From positions 806,001 through 870,000 of the forward strand of contig NZ_AP024653.1 of assembly GCF_019977335.1 (NCBI RefSeq): DNA of 64,000 nt, written 5' to 3'. Source of the DNA: Arthrobacter sp. NicSoilB4 (GTDB lineage: Bacteria > Actinomycetota > Actinomycetes > Actinomycetales > Micrococcaceae). Position 1 is the first letter of the stretch, and the number at the start of each line of letters is the position of its first letter. The notes under the pieces were generated by a model. It searched no databases. It saw nothing but the letters and a program-made list of their open reading frames with translations, and was not told the DNA's origin. Position numbers and translations under genes: made by a program. Of the stretch, positions 9,791-20,006 are shown one piece after another.

Positions 9791-12418
9791 TCAGCCGAGT
9801 ACCGCGGCGAGGTACGGCGCCGTCCGGCTCTTCTTGGAACGCGCGACGGCGGCCGGCGTCCCCACCGCGATGATCTTGCCGCCGGCGTCGCCCCCGGCAG
9901 GGCCAAGGTCGATTACCCAGTCCGCTGCGGCCACCACGTCCATCTCGTGTTCCACCACAATCACGGTGTTTCCCGCGTCCACCAGCCGGTGCAGTTGCGC
10001 CATAAGTAGTTCGACGTCGGCCGGGTGCAGCCCTGTGGTGGGCTCATCCAGCAGGTACAGCGAATGGCCGCGTTGGGCGCGCTGCAGCTCGGTGGCGAGC
10101 TTGATGCGCTGGGCTTCGCCGCCGGAGAGCTCCGTGGCGGGCTGGCCGAGCCGGAGGTAGCCCAGGCCCACCTCGCGGAGGGTCTGCAGGCTGCGCGCGG
10201 CGGCGGGGACGGCGTCGAGGAACTCGGCGGCGGCGTTGACCGTCATGCCTAGGACCTCCGCCACGTTCTTGCCGCGGTAGGTGACCTCGAGGGTTTCAGG
10301 GTTGTAGCGCGAGCCGTGGCATTCCGGGCACGGGCCGTAGCTTCCCGGCAGGAACAACAGCTCGACGGCGACGAAGCCCTCGCCCTGGCAGATCTCGCAG
10401 CGGCCGCCCGCGACGTTGAAGGAGAAGCGGCCGGCACCGAAACCGCGGGACCGGGCCTCATCCGTGGCAGCGAATTCCTTGCGGACGGCGTCGAACAGTC
10501 CGGTGTACGTGGCGAGGTTGGAGCGCGGGGTGCGGCCGATCGGCTTTTGGTCCACCTTGACCAGACGGTCCAGCTGGTCCAGCCCGGCGACCGGACCCAC
10601 GCTGACCGGGGCGGTGGGCAGCCCGGCGGACTCGGCGTCGGACGACTCCGGGTCATCGGTGGCTTTCGCCGCGGTGCCGGATTCCGGATGCAGCCGGGCG
10701 CCCACCACCTCCGCGAGGACTTGGCTGACCAGGGTCGATTTGCCGGAACCGGAGACGCCGGTGACCGCAGTCAGGACTCCGAGCGGGAAGTCGGCGTCGA
10801 GCTCCCGCAGGTTGTGGCGGGAGATGTCGCGCAGCTCCAGCCAGCCGGCAGCTTCCCGGCGGTTACCGGCCGCCGATGAACCGGCCGCGTCGCGGCGGCG
10901 ACCGCTGCCGCCGTCGTCGTCCGCTGCAGCCGCGTCCGGACCTGACCCGTTCGGGAACAGGAACGGCCGGGTCACGGACGCGTCCACGTCGGCGAGCCCG
11001 GCGACGGGGCCGCTGTAGAGCACCTCGCCGCCGCCCTCGCCGGCGTGCGGGCCGACGTCCACCAGCCAGTCGGCGCGGCGGACGATGTCCATGTTGTGCT
11101 CCACCACGAACACCGAGTTCCCGGAGGACTTGAGCTGGTCCAGGACCGCGAGGAGGGGCTCGGCGTCGGCCGGATGGAGGCCGGCGGAGGGCTCGTCCAG
11201 CACGTAGATCACGCCGAACAGGCCGGAGCGCAGCTGGGTGGCGATCCGCAGCCGCTGCATCTCGCCCGGGGAGAGGGTGGGGGTGGACCGGCCCAGCGCG
11301 AGGTAACCCAGGCCGAGGTCCAGCAGCACGGTGACGCGCTGGAGCAGGTCGCGTGTGATGGCGACGGCCACCTCGTTGCCCTCGCCGGAGCTCTGTTTGC
11401 GCGAGGCGGTCCCCGCGGCGGCCAGTTCGGTGGTGGGGCGGATGATCTCGGCCAGTTCGCTCATGGGCACGGCGTTGAGCTCCGCGATGGTCCTGCCGGC
11501 GAACGTCACGGCCAGCGCCGCGGGGGTCAGGCCGCTGCCGCCGCAGACGGGGCAGGGGCCGGTTTCCATGAACCGCAGCACGCGGTCGCGCATGGCGGTG
11601 CTCTTGGAATCGGCGAGGGTGTGCAGCACGTAGCTCTTGGCGCTCCAGAAGCGGCCCTTGTACGGCTTGGCGACCCGGTCGCGCTGGGGTGTCACCTCGA
11701 CGACGGGCTGCTCCTCGGTGAAGAGAATCCAGTCGCGGTCCTTTTTGGGCAGCTTCCGCCAGGGGGTGTCGACGTCGTGACCCAGATGGGTGAGGATGTC
11801 GCGCAGGTTCTTGCCCTGCCATGCGCCGGGCCACGCAGCGATGGCGCCGTCGCGGATACTCAGCGAGGTGTCCGGGACCAGGGAGGACTCGGTGACAGTG
11901 TGCGCGATGCCCAGGCCGTGGCACTCCGGGCACGCCCCGGCGGCGGTGTTGGGGGAGAACGAGTCCGAATCGAGCGGGGTGGCGCCGTCGGGGTAGCTGC
12001 CGGCGCGGGAGAAGAGCATACGCAGCGAATTGGAGAGCGTGGTGACCGTACCAACCGTCGAGCGGGAACTGGGGGTCCCGCGGCGCTGTTGGAGCGCGAC
12101 GGCGGGCGGCAGCCCCGTGATCATTTCCACCTTGGGGTTGTGGCCCTGCTGGATCAGCCGCCGGGCATAGGGCGCCACGGACTCGAAGTAGCGCCGCTGG
12201 GCCTCGGCGTAGATCGTGCCGAAGGCCAGCGAGGACTTCCCGGAACCGGAAACCCCGGTGAACGCGACGATCGCGTCGCGGGGCACGTCCACGTCCACGT
12301 TCCGCAGGTTGTTCTCCCTGGCTCCGCGCACGCGGACAAAGCCGTCCGTGGGGTGGCTGGCGTCCAGCCCCGGGATGGCCGGGCCGGCGGATTCGGAAGC
12401 ATGCTGATCAATGTGCAT
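9791..12418 (-). CDS. UvrA-like excinuclease ABC ATPase (UvrA paralogue)
   Basis: The 875-residue protein has two ABC ATPase modules. The first Walker A is GVSGSGKSS (55-63). Signatures of the form LSPGEMQRL and LSGGEAQRI, the D-loop [10 protein letters not shown] and [10 protein letters not shown], and zinc-binding pairs CPECHG and CPVCGG are present. It is shorter than housekeeping UvrA and resembles the class II/UvrA2-DrrC group linked to resistance against DNA-intercalating drugs. The ATG at 12418 is chosen because the longer frame runs into the divergent adenine deaminase gene. It stands alone, so a drug or damage-tolerance role is inferred only from the family. Confidence 0.9.
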   Translation of the reverse strand: MHIDQHASESAGPAIPGLDASHPTDGFVRVRGARENNLRNVDVDVPRDAIVAFTGVSGSGKSSLAFGTIYAEAQRRYFESVAPYARRLIQQGHNPKVEMITGLPPAVALQQRRGTPSSRSTVGTVTTLSNSLRMLFSRAGSYPDGATPLDSDSFSPNTAAGACPECHGLGIAHTVTESSLVPDTSLSIRDGAIAAWPGAWQGKNLRDILTHLGHDVDTPWRKLPKKDRDWILFTEEQPVVEVTPQRDRVAKPYKGRFWSAKSYVLHTLADSKSTAMRDRVLRFMETGPCPVCGGSGLTPAALAVTFAGRTIAELNAVPMSELAEIIRPTTELAAAGTASRKQSSGEGNEVAVAITRDLLQRVTVLLDLGLGYLALGRSTPTLSPGEMQRLRIATQLRSGLFGVIYVLDEPSAGLHPADAEPLLAVLDQLKSSGNSVFVVEHNMDIVRRADWLVDVGPHAGEGGGEVLYSGPVAGLADVDASVTRPFLFPNGSGPDAAAADDDGGSGRRRDAAGSSAAGNRREAAGWLELRDISRHNLRELDADFPLGVLTAVTGVSGSGKSTLVSQVLAEVVGARLHPESGTAAKATDDPESSDAESAGLPTAPVSVGPVAGLDQLDRLVKVDQKPIGRTPRSNLATYTGLFDAVRKEFAATDEARSRGFGAGRFSFNVAGGRCEICQGEGFVAVELLFLPGSYGPCPECHGSRYNPETLEVTYRGKNVAEVLGMTVNAAAEFLDAVPAAARSLQTLREVGLGYLRLGQPATELSGGEAQRIKLATELQRAQRGHSLYLLDEPTTGLHPADVELLMAQLHRLVDAGNTVIVVEHEMDVVAAADWVIDLGPAGGDAGGKIIAVGTPAAVARSKKSRTAPYLAAVLG

Positions 12419-12466
12419 CCAATTGACTCTATCCGGGTCTGCCGCGCGCGGGCATATCCTTACCGA

Positions 12467-13558
12467 ATGGAAACTAACGACGGCGCCGCTGCCACCGAGG
12501 GCACTGCGCAGGACAGCCCAGCACCAGCCACCCCCGAGGTTCCCGAATTCGCCGAGGTCCCTGAGGAGGTGCACGGCCCGCTGCCCGTCGCAGAGCTCCA
12601 CCTCCACATCGAGGGCACCCTCGAGCCCGAGCTGATCTTCGCGCTCGCCGAACGCAACGGCATCCGGCTGCCGTACGCGGATCTGGACGAGCTGCGCTCG
12701 CGGTATGAGTTCACTGACCTGCAGTCGTTCCTTGACCTGTACTACGCCAACATGGCGGTGCTGCAGACCGAACAGGACTTCGCGGACATGACACGGGCGT
12801 ACCTGTCACGGGCCGCGCTCGCCGGGGTGCGGCATGCCGAGATCATGCTGGTCCCGCAGGCGCACCTCTCACGCGGGGTGTCGCTGGAAACGTGTGTCAA
12901 CGGCGTGGCGTCGGTGCTGGCCACGTCGCGTGAGGAGTTCGGGATCTCGACGCTCCTGATTGCGGCGTTCATGCGTGACTTGTCCGAGGAAGCCGCACTT
13001 AAGGTACTGGAGCAGCTGCTCGCCACGGGCGCACCGATTGCCGGGATTGGCCTGGAGTCGGCAGAGGTGGGCAACCCGCCGGCCAAGTTCGAGCGGCTCT
13101 TCGCCCGGGCCAAGGCCGCCGGGCTGCACCGGATCGCGCACGCCGGCGAGGAGGGCCCGCCGTCGTACATCATCGACGCGCTGGACCTGCTGGAGGTGGA
13201 GCGGATCGACCACGGCATCCGCTGCATGGAGGACCCCGAGCTCGTGGAACGGCTGGTGCACGAACTCATGCCGCTGACCGTGTGCCCGCTGTCCAACGTC
13301 CGGCTCCGGGCCGTGGACACCCTGAAGGAGCACCCGCTGCCGGCGATGCTCGCGGCCGGGCTGAACGTGAGCGTGAACTCGGACGATCCGGCGTACTTCG
13401 GCGGGTACGTGGACGACAACTTCGCGCAGCTCAAATCGGTGATCGGCCTGTCCGAGTTCGACTGCGTGCGGATGGCGGCCAACTCGATCCGCTCGTCCTT
13501 CGCCAGCGAGGAACGCAAGACGGAGCTGCTGGCCGAACTGGCCGCCTCCGGGCACTAA
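12467..13558 (+). CDS. Adenine deaminase (adenosine deaminase family)
   Basis: From ATG 12467 the product is 363 residues. Metal-binding HLHIEG lies at 45-50 (His45, His47), followed by HAGEEGP, IDHGIR and a C-terminal NSDDPAYFGGY. The last motif is typical of the adenine deaminase branch, whereas adenosine deaminases usually have TDDP followed by other residues. The expected reaction is adenine to hypoxanthine in purine salvage, in the cytosol. The first ~36 residues are an acidic, Pro/Ala-rich extension not needed for the barrel. It is divergent from the UvrA-like gene with only 48 bp between start codons. Substrate preference is inferred from the motif. Confidence 0.88.
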   Translation: METNDGAAATEGTAQDSPAPATPEVPEFAEVPEEVHGPLPVAELHLHIEGTLEPELIFALAERNGIRLPYADLDELRSRYEFTDLQSFLDLYYANMAVLQTEQDFADMTRAYLSRAALAGVRHAEIMLVPQAHLSRGVSLETCVNGVASVLATSREEFGISTLLIAAFMRDLSEEAALKVLEQLLATGAPIAGIGLESAEVGNPPAKFERLFARAKAAGLHRIAHAGEEGPPSYIIDALDLLEVERIDHGIRCMEDPELVERLVHELMPLTVCPLSNVRLRAVDTLKEHPLPAMLAAGLNVSVNSDDPAYFGGYVDDNFAQLKSVIGLSEFDCVRMAANSIRSSFASEERKTELLAELAASGH

Positions 13559-13565
13559 GAACAGG

Positions 13566-13628
13566 CAACGCGGGGTCACTTCCGGCCCATCCCGGGGCAT
13601 CCCATGGGCCGGAAGTGACCCCGCGTTG
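13566..13628. terminator. 25-bp perfect palindrome, bidirectional terminator or dispersed repeat
   Basis: The arms 13566-13590 and 13604-13628 are exact reverse complements of 25 bp with a 13-nt loop. It sits 7 nt after the adenine deaminase stop and 19 nt before the convergent aldo/keto reductase stop. No clear U-tract follows, so it may be a dispersed palindrome used as terminator. The perfection and length exceed what simple termination needs. Confidence 0.8.
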
Positions 13629-13647
13629 GTTGTCCGCTGGGGCCGGC

Positions 13648-14622
<975 letters not shown>

Positions 14623-14830
14623 AGATATCTCCTCGATCAGAACGGTGGGAGCGGCCTCCGGCGCGTGTCCGTGCACCGGGGCGGCACGAAGGTGGCCGAT
14701 GGCCACTCTAGGCCTCTCGGTCCGGGCGCACAACCGACCCGTGTCTGCTCAGCCCCGCCTGCGCGTTGCTGTTTCCGGGTCACCCTCGGCGGAGGATGTA
14801 CCGGGCGCCCCCGCCCGGCAAAGTGCAGGT

Positions 14831-16564
14831 ATGACCGAGACCCGACAGTCGCGGACGGGCTGGCTGCGCCAACTGATGCCAGGCGTCGACGTCGCCGCGT
14901 CGTACCAGGGGAGCTGGTTCGGCAAGGACATCGTCGCCGGAATTGTCCTGGCGACGCTGCTGGTTCCCCAGGGCATGGCCTACGCGGAGCTGGCGGGGCT
15001 GCCTCCGATCACCGGGTTGTACACCACCGTCCTGTGCCTGTTCGCCTACGCGATCTTCGGCCCGTCCCGCATCCTGGTGCTGGGGCCGGACTCCTCGCTG
15101 GGCCCGATGATCGCGGCGACCGTCCTGCCGCTCGTCGCGTCCGACGGCGATCCGCAGAAGGCCGTGGTCCTCGCGTCGATGCTCGCGCTTATGGTCGGCG
15201 TGATCATGGTCCTCGCCTCCGTCGCGAAGCTCGGCTTCATCGCGGACCTCATCTCCAAACCCACGATGATCGGGTACATGAACGGTCTCGCGGTCACCAT
15301 CCTGGTCGGCCAGCTCCCGAAGCTCTTCGGTTTTTCGGTGAGCGCGGATAACTTCATCGGGGATCTCGTGGGGTTCATCCAGGGGCTGGCCAGCGGCGAG
15401 GCGGTACTGGCCGCGGCCGCCGTCGGCATCTCCGGAATTGTGCTGATCCTTGCGCTGCAGCGGTGGCTGCCCAAGGTCCCGTCGGTGCTGGTCATGGTGG
15501 TGCTCGCGATCGGGGCGGCGACGCTCTTCGGCCTCGCCGAGCGGGGCGTATCACTGGTCGGGGAGCTCCCGCAGGGCTTCCCGCCGTTCACCATCCCCTA
15601 CCTGGAGTTCTCGGACATTGCCCTGATGTTCGCCGGCGCCCTCGGCATCGCGCTGGTGTCCCTGACGGACACGATCTCGACGGCGTCGGCGTTCGCCGCG
15701 CGATCCGGCGACGAGATCCGTGGCAACCAGGAAATGATCGGCATCGGTGCGGCGAACCTCGCCGCGGGCCTGTTCCAGGGTTTCCCGGTGAGCACCAGCG
15801 GCTCCCGGACCGCCGTGGCGGAACGCTCCGGCTCGAAGACCCAGCTCACGGGCGTGACGGGCGCCGTGCTGATCATCCTGATGCTGGTGCTGCTGCCGGG
15901 GCTGTTTCGGAACCTGCCGCAGCCGGCCCTGGCGGCCATTGTGATCACCGCATCAATATCCCTCGCCGATATCCCCGGCACGATGCGCCTCTGGCACCAG
16001 CGCAAGACCGAGTTCAATCTTTCGATCGCGGCGTTCCTTGGGGTGACGCTGCTGGGGGTCCTGCCCGGCATCGGCATTGCGGTGGGGCTGTCCATCCTCA
16101 ACATCTTTCGCAGGGCGTGGTGGCCCTACGAGACGGTGATCGGCCGGGTGCCCGGCGTCGAGGGGTTCCATGACGTGCACTTCCACCCGGACGCTAAGCA
16201 CCTGCCCGGCCTGGTGATCTACCGGTTCGACGCGCCGCTGTTCTTCGCCAACGTCCGGCCGTTCCGCGAAAATATCCGGCGGCTGGCACGGACCGAACCC
16301 AAGCCGCGGTGGATCGTCATCGCGGCCGAGCCCATCACGGACGTGGACACCACCGCCTCGGACGTGTTGCTTGAGCTGGACGAGGAGCTGAACGCGCAGG
16401 GCACGTCGCTGGTGTTCGCGGAGCTCAAGCACGGCGTCCGGACAAAGATCGAGCGCTACGAACTGACCCGCCAGATCGATCCCCGCCACTTCTACCGCAC
16501 GATCGACGCGGCGGTGGCCGCCTACATGGCCGAGACCGGCGCCGACTGGAGCGCCGAGGACTAG
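14831..16564 (+). CDS. SulP family anion transporter with STAS domain
   Basis: The ATG at 14831 gives 577 residues; the frame is open upstream but lacks family sequence. The SulP signature is clear: GIVLATLLVPQGMAYAEL, GLPPITGLYTT, SKPTMIGYMNGLA and GFPVSTSGSRTAV, within about 12-14 membrane helices. A cytosolic STAS domain occupies roughly residues 435-560. SulP proteins move sulfate, bicarbonate or dicarboxylates; the substrate cannot be fixed here because no sulfate-assimilation or carbonic anhydrase gene is adjacent. Confidence 0.93.
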   Translation: MTETRQSRTGWLRQLMPGVDVAASYQGSWFGKDIVAGIVLATLLVPQGMAYAELAGLPPITGLYTTVLCLFAYAIFGPSRILVLGPDSSLGPMIAATVLPLVASDGDPQKAVVLASMLALMVGVIMVLASVAKLGFIADLISKPTMIGYMNGLAVTILVGQLPKLFGFSVSADNFIGDLVGFIQGLASGEAVLAAAAVGISGIVLILALQRWLPKVPSVLVMVVLAIGAATLFGLAERGVSLVGELPQGFPPFTIPYLEFSDIALMFAGALGIALVSLTDTISTASAFAARSGDEIRGNQEMIGIGAANLAAGLFQGFPVSTSGSRTAVAERSGSKTQLTGVTGAVLIILMLVLLPGLFRNLPQPALAAIVITASISLADIPGTMRLWHQRKTEFNLSIAAFLGVTLLGVLPGIGIAVGLSILNIFRRAWWPYETVIGRVPGVEGFHDVHFHPDAKHLPGLVIYRFDAPLFFANVRPFRENIRRLARTEPKPRWIVIAAEPITDVDTTASDVLLELDEELNAQGTSLVFAELKHGVRTKIERYELTRQIDPRHFYRTIDAAVAAYMAETGADWSAED

Positions 16565-16819
16565 CCGCACCCGACGTCGGGGTGCGCCAGGGGCGCCGCA
16601 CCGGCGGCATCCCAGAGCCGCCTGCAAGGAGGGCCTGCGGCAGGGCGGGGACGCCCTGGCGAAAAGCTACTCGCGAGTACCCCTGCCTTCGGCCCCTCGC
16701 CCCCACCGCGATGGGGTGTAATAGTGGGTCACGACACACAGAGTTAACTGTTTCTACTCGCGGAAACGCATCCATTCTTGGCAAAATGCAGGTGGATCAA
16801 TTGCTTCTAGAGGAGACCC

Positions 16820-17692
16820 ATGGGCGCGAACACTGCCGAAAACACCAACCGACGACTGAAGGCCGTGCTGGACGTTCTGACCGAGGGGGTGTGGACGGAT
16901 GAGAAGCTGAACGCCGGAGCGGTGCTGGGCGAGGCCATCACCCGCGTTCCGCTCAACGAGTTCGAGCGTGAGCTGCTGAGCGGCGGAATTCCCCGCGGCC
17001 ACAAGACGCTGACCACCGCCACGGCGAAGCTGGTCAAGGCAGGCTGGCTGGTGAAGGGCCGTGCGGGCTGGACCATCACGGAGGACGGCCAGCGCGCCAC
17101 GGTGGCGTTCGCAGACCCTGCCGCTTTCGCCGCAGCGCTCGACGCCGGAACGCCCGTTCCCGCCGACACCCCGTTGCCGTCGGCGCCCGCCGGGAAGCCG
17201 GCAACTAAGGCGGCGCCGAAGGCCGCCAAGGTTGCCGAGAAGGTCGCCGGCAAGGCTGCCAAGCTGGTCGAAGAGGCTGTGGCTCCGGTCGCCAAGGCGG
17301 TCCGTAAGCGCAAGCCAGCTAGCGCCCCGGCTGCTGCGGCATCCGCCGAGGCTACAGCTGCTGCGGCGCCGGCCGTCAGCGTCGAGGCCATCGACCAGCC
17401 GGAAGCAGTGGCCGTGGCAGGCGACTTCAACGTCCTGTTGGGCGCACCGGCCAACTGGGCCCCGCAGTACGACGAATCCCAGATGGAACTGGACCAGGTC
17501 GATCAGCTCTGGAAGATCGCGGCAGACCTCCCGGCCGGAAACTACAGCTTCAAGATCGCGCTGAACCGCTCCTGGGACGAGAACTTCGGTGCCTTTGGCG
17601 CGTTCGACGGCGCCAACCACGAGGTGCACCACTCCGGCGGCCAGCTGGTTATCCACTACGACCACCGGACCCGCGACATCGTCTTCGCGTAG
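16820..17692 (+). CDS. Winged-helix / Ala-Lys-rich linker / pullulanase X25-domain fusion
   Basis: The 290-residue protein has three parts. Residues ~8-95 look like a winged helix (RRLKAVLDVLTEGVWTDEKL, TTATAKLVKAGWLVKGRAGW). Residues ~110-195 are Ala/Lys/Pro-rich with histone-H1-like KAAPKAAKV repeats. Residues ~196-290 match the pullulanase X25 module (AVAVAGDFNVLLG, LPAGNYSFKIALNRSWDENFG). X25 modules occur in amylopullulanases, but there is no catalytic domain or signal peptide, so the protein is cytosolic. AGAGGAG precedes the ATG. It converges on an alpha-glucosidase gene, which suggests a link to alpha-glucan metabolism; whether it binds DNA is inferred. Confidence 0.75.
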   Translation: MGANTAENTNRRLKAVLDVLTEGVWTDEKLNAGAVLGEAITRVPLNEFERELLSGGIPRGHKTLTTATAKLVKAGWLVKGRAGWTITEDGQRATVAFADPAAFAAALDAGTPVPADTPLPSAPAGKPATKAAPKAAKVAEKVAGKAAKLVEEAVAPVAKAVRKRKPASAPAAAASAEATAAAAPAVSVEAIDQPEAVAVAGDFNVLLGAPANWAPQYDESQMELDQVDQLWKIAADLPAGNYSFKIALNRSWDENFGAFGAFDGANHEVHHSGGQLVIHYDHRTRDIVFA

Positions 17693-17725
17693 CCGCCGAC
17701 GCGCGTTCTTCCCGCCGACGGTCAA

Positions 17726-17765
17726 AAGACCCCTCGACACCCGAATACGGGTGGCGAGGGGTCTT
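17726..17765. terminator. Hairpin terminator
   Basis: An outer stem AAGACCCCTCG with CGAGGGGTCTT and an inner stem CACCCG with CGGGTG, separated by single mismatched bases, enclose an AATA loop. It starts 34 nt after the X25-fusion stop. The minus-strand exit reads TTTTGAC, so it may also serve the minus-strand genes arriving from the right. Confidence 0.8.
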
Positions 17766-17813
17766 CTGCGTAGCGCGGGCAGGATGGAGCGTCGCGGGCG
17801 GGATGGCGTGTCG

Positions 17814-18047
17814 CTAGAACCGTGTCGGGTCCGGCCTCGGCGGGACCGGGCCGGGGTCGGGAATCGGCAGCGGGCCAGGCGTGGGAAACGGGCCGGGGGT
17901 TGGTGCGGGGCCAGGTTCCGGGATCGGCGGCGGGGGAGTGACCGGACCAGGCTCCGGCGGGAACGGGTCCCCCGGCTGCGGCTCGGGCGTGGTGGGCCCG
18001 GGTTCCGGCGGAAACGGCTCCGGTTCGTGTGGCGGTGGAATGGTCAT
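17814..18047 (-). CDS. Small Pro/Glu/Gly-rich protein
   Basis: I do not recognise a family. From the ATG at 18047 (MTIPPPHEPEPFPPEP) it is 77 residues made almost wholly of Pro, Glu, Gly, Asp and Thr in short PEPGP and PxPG repeats, ending DPTRF. It would be extended and acidic, with no signal peptide or membrane segment. It lies 60 nt downstream of the alpha-glucosidase on the same strand. The composition is low complexity, so coding status is uncertain, although an opposite-strand Gly-rich frame is less convincing. Confidence 0.5.
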   Translation of the reverse strand: MTIPPPHEPEPFPPEPGPTTPEPQPGDPFPPEPGPVTPPPPIPEPGPAPTPGPFPTPGPLPIPDPGPVPPRPDPTRF

Positions 18048-18107
18048 GCCAGGCTCCCTCACTCTTGATGGATGGTTCGTGTTGCGCCGGACTGGCCCTG
18101 CCGGCCT

Positions 18108-19898
18108 TTACCGGTCCGGCCGCGCCGCTCCGGCGCGGAAGACCTTCAGCTCCCAGGGCCGCAGGTGCAGCCGGGGCACCGCGGCGTCGGCAGGGTAGTT
18201 GCCCAAAACCAGTTCCGCGCTGCCCCAGGCGAGCGGCACATCGGCGTCGTCGAGCGTTACGTCCTGGTCCTGGCCGGAGAAGTTGCCCAGCACCAGCAGC
18301 CGGGTGTCCGGGAGCGAGCGGACGAAGGCGTAGACGTGCTCGTCGCGCGGCAGCAGCATCGTGAAGTCCCCGTGCGACACCACCGGTTCACTGTGCCTCA
18401 AAGCGATCACTGACCGGTAGAAGCTGTAGACCGAGTCCGGGTCGTCCACCTGCGCGGCGGCGTTGATGTGGTTGGCGTTCGGGTTGACCGCAATCCAGGG
18501 CGAACCCGTGGTGAAACCCGCGTGCCGCGAGGCGTCCCATTGGACCGGCGTGCGCGCGTTGTCGCGGTTCAGCGGCGCCAGCGCGGCGAGGACCTCGGCG
18601 TCGGTGTGGCCCAGGTGGGTGGTGGCTTCGCGGTGGTGGTTGAGGACCTCGATGTCGCGGTAGTCGCTGATCGCACCGAAGGTCATGTTGGTCATGCCCA
18701 GTTCTTCGCCCTGGTAGACGTAGGGCGTGCCGCGGTGCAGGTGCAGGATACCGGCGAGCATCTTCGCGGAGAGCTCACGGTACGGCCCGTCGTCGCCGAA
18801 GCGCGACACCGCCCGGGCCTGGTCGTGGTTGCCCCAGTAGAGGCTGTTCCAGCCGCGCTCCGCCAGGCCGGTCTGCCAGTGTCCCAGGGTCGCCTTGAGG
18901 TCCGTGAGCTTCAGCTTCTTGGGCCGCCATTTGTTGCCGTCCTCCTGGTCCAGGGCCACGTGCTCGAACTGGAACACCATGTCCACCTCCGCCCGTGCCG
19001 GGTCGGTGAACAGGATGGCCTCGTCCACGGTGACGCCGGGCATTTCGCCGACGGTGAGCAGCGGACCCGTCCGCCCGGCGAAGACCTCCCGGTGCATTTC
19101 CTGCAGGAACTCATGGATCCGCGGGCCGCCGATGTAGAACGGGGTCCCGTCGCCGTAAAGCATCCCGGCGGCGATCGGGCCGTCCGGCAGGGCGGTGTCC
19201 TTGGAGATGAAATTGATGACGTCCATCCGGAAGCCGTCCACGCCGCGGTCCAGCCACCAGTTCATCATCTCGTAGACCGCGGCCCTGACCTGCGGGTTTT
19301 CCCAGTTCAGGTCCGGCTGCTTCCGGGAGAAGATGTGGAGGTAGTACTCGCCGGTGGCCTGGTCGAACTCCCACGCCGGGCCGGAGAACGCCGAACCCCA
19401 GTTGTTCGGCGCCGTGTTCTTCGGCGCAACGCCCGGGCCGTCGGCGGATCCGTCCGCGGCCTCGCGCGGCGGCCGCCACCAGTACCAGTCCCGCTTGGGG
19501 TTGTCCTTGGAGGACCTTGACTCGATGAACCAGGGGTGCTCGTCCGAGGTGTGGTTGACCACCAGGTCCATGACCAGCTTCATGCCCCTGGCGTGCAGCC
19601 CGTCCGTCAGTTCCCTCAGCTCCTCGAGGGTCCCGAAAAGCGGGTCGACATTGCGGTAGTCGCTGATGTCGTAGCCGTTGTCGTCCTGCGGGGAGGTGTA
19701 GATCGGGGACAGCCAGACGACGTCGACGCCGAGCCCGTGCAGGTAGTCCAGCTTGCTGATGATGCCGCGCAGGTCCCCGATGCCGTCCCCGTTGGAATCC
19801 GCGAAGCTACGCGGATAGATCTGATAGACGACGGCGCTCTGGAACCAGTCGCGGCCAGGAGCCCTAACGGATTCTTCAGTGGGCTGTTCTACCGTCAT
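18108..19898 (-). CDS. GH13 alpha-glucosidase / oligo-1,6-glucosidase
   Basis: The 596-residue cytosolic enzyme begins its GH13 barrel with VVYQIYPRSFADSNGDG. Catalytic residues are visible as Asp226 (GFRMDVINF), Glu285 (TVGEMPG) and Asp359 (WGNHDQ). This is the pattern of bacterial alpha-glucosidase, isomaltase and sucrose isomerase-type proteins, which release glucose from short malto- or isomalto-oligosaccharides. It is followed by the Pro-rich ORF and faces the X25-fusion gene. A second GH13 enzyme lies in the ABC operon at 43-44.6 kb, so this one may serve a different substrate or intracellular glycogen fragments. Confidence 0.93.
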   Translation of the reverse strand: MTVEQPTEESVRAPGRDWFQSAVVYQIYPRSFADSNGDGIGDLRGIISKLDYLHGLGVDVVWLSPIYTSPQDDNGYDISDYRNVDPLFGTLEELRELTDGLHARGMKLVMDLVVNHTSDEHPWFIESRSSKDNPKRDWYWWRPPREAADGSADGPGVAPKNTAPNNWGSAFSGPAWEFDQATGEYYLHIFSRKQPDLNWENPQVRAAVYEMMNWWLDRGVDGFRMDVINFISKDTALPDGPIAAGMLYGDGTPFYIGGPRIHEFLQEMHREVFAGRTGPLLTVGEMPGVTVDEAILFTDPARAEVDMVFQFEHVALDQEDGNKWRPKKLKLTDLKATLGHWQTGLAERGWNSLYWGNHDQARAVSRFGDDGPYRELSAKMLAGILHLHRGTPYVYQGEELGMTNMTFGAISDYRDIEVLNHHREATTHLGHTDAEVLAALAPLNRDNARTPVQWDASRHAGFTTGSPWIAVNPNANHINAAAQVDDPDSVYSFYRSVIALRHSEPVVSHGDFTMLLPRDEHVYAFVRSLPDTRLLVLGNFSGQDQDVTLDDADVPLAWGSAELVLGNYPADAAVPRLHLRPWELKVFRAGAARPDR

Positions 19899-20006
19899 CC
19901 GAACTCCTCAGCTGGTCCAGCAGGCTCGGTGGCCAGCGCCGACGCTGACTCACCAACGTCTGATTATTGAACAGTTACCGCAGGCAGGGAAGACCCCGCT
20001 GGCGGG

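Noticed and set aside
11045..12466. Long plus-strand frame extending adenine deaminase upstream by over 450 codons
   Set aside because: It is the antisense of the UvrA-like gene, low in complexity and without family sequence; the deaminase starts at 12467.
16565..16819. Small ORFs between SulP and the X25-fusion gene
   Set aside because: Frames are short and without motifs; the AT-rich part just before 16820 looks like promoter and ribosome-binding site.
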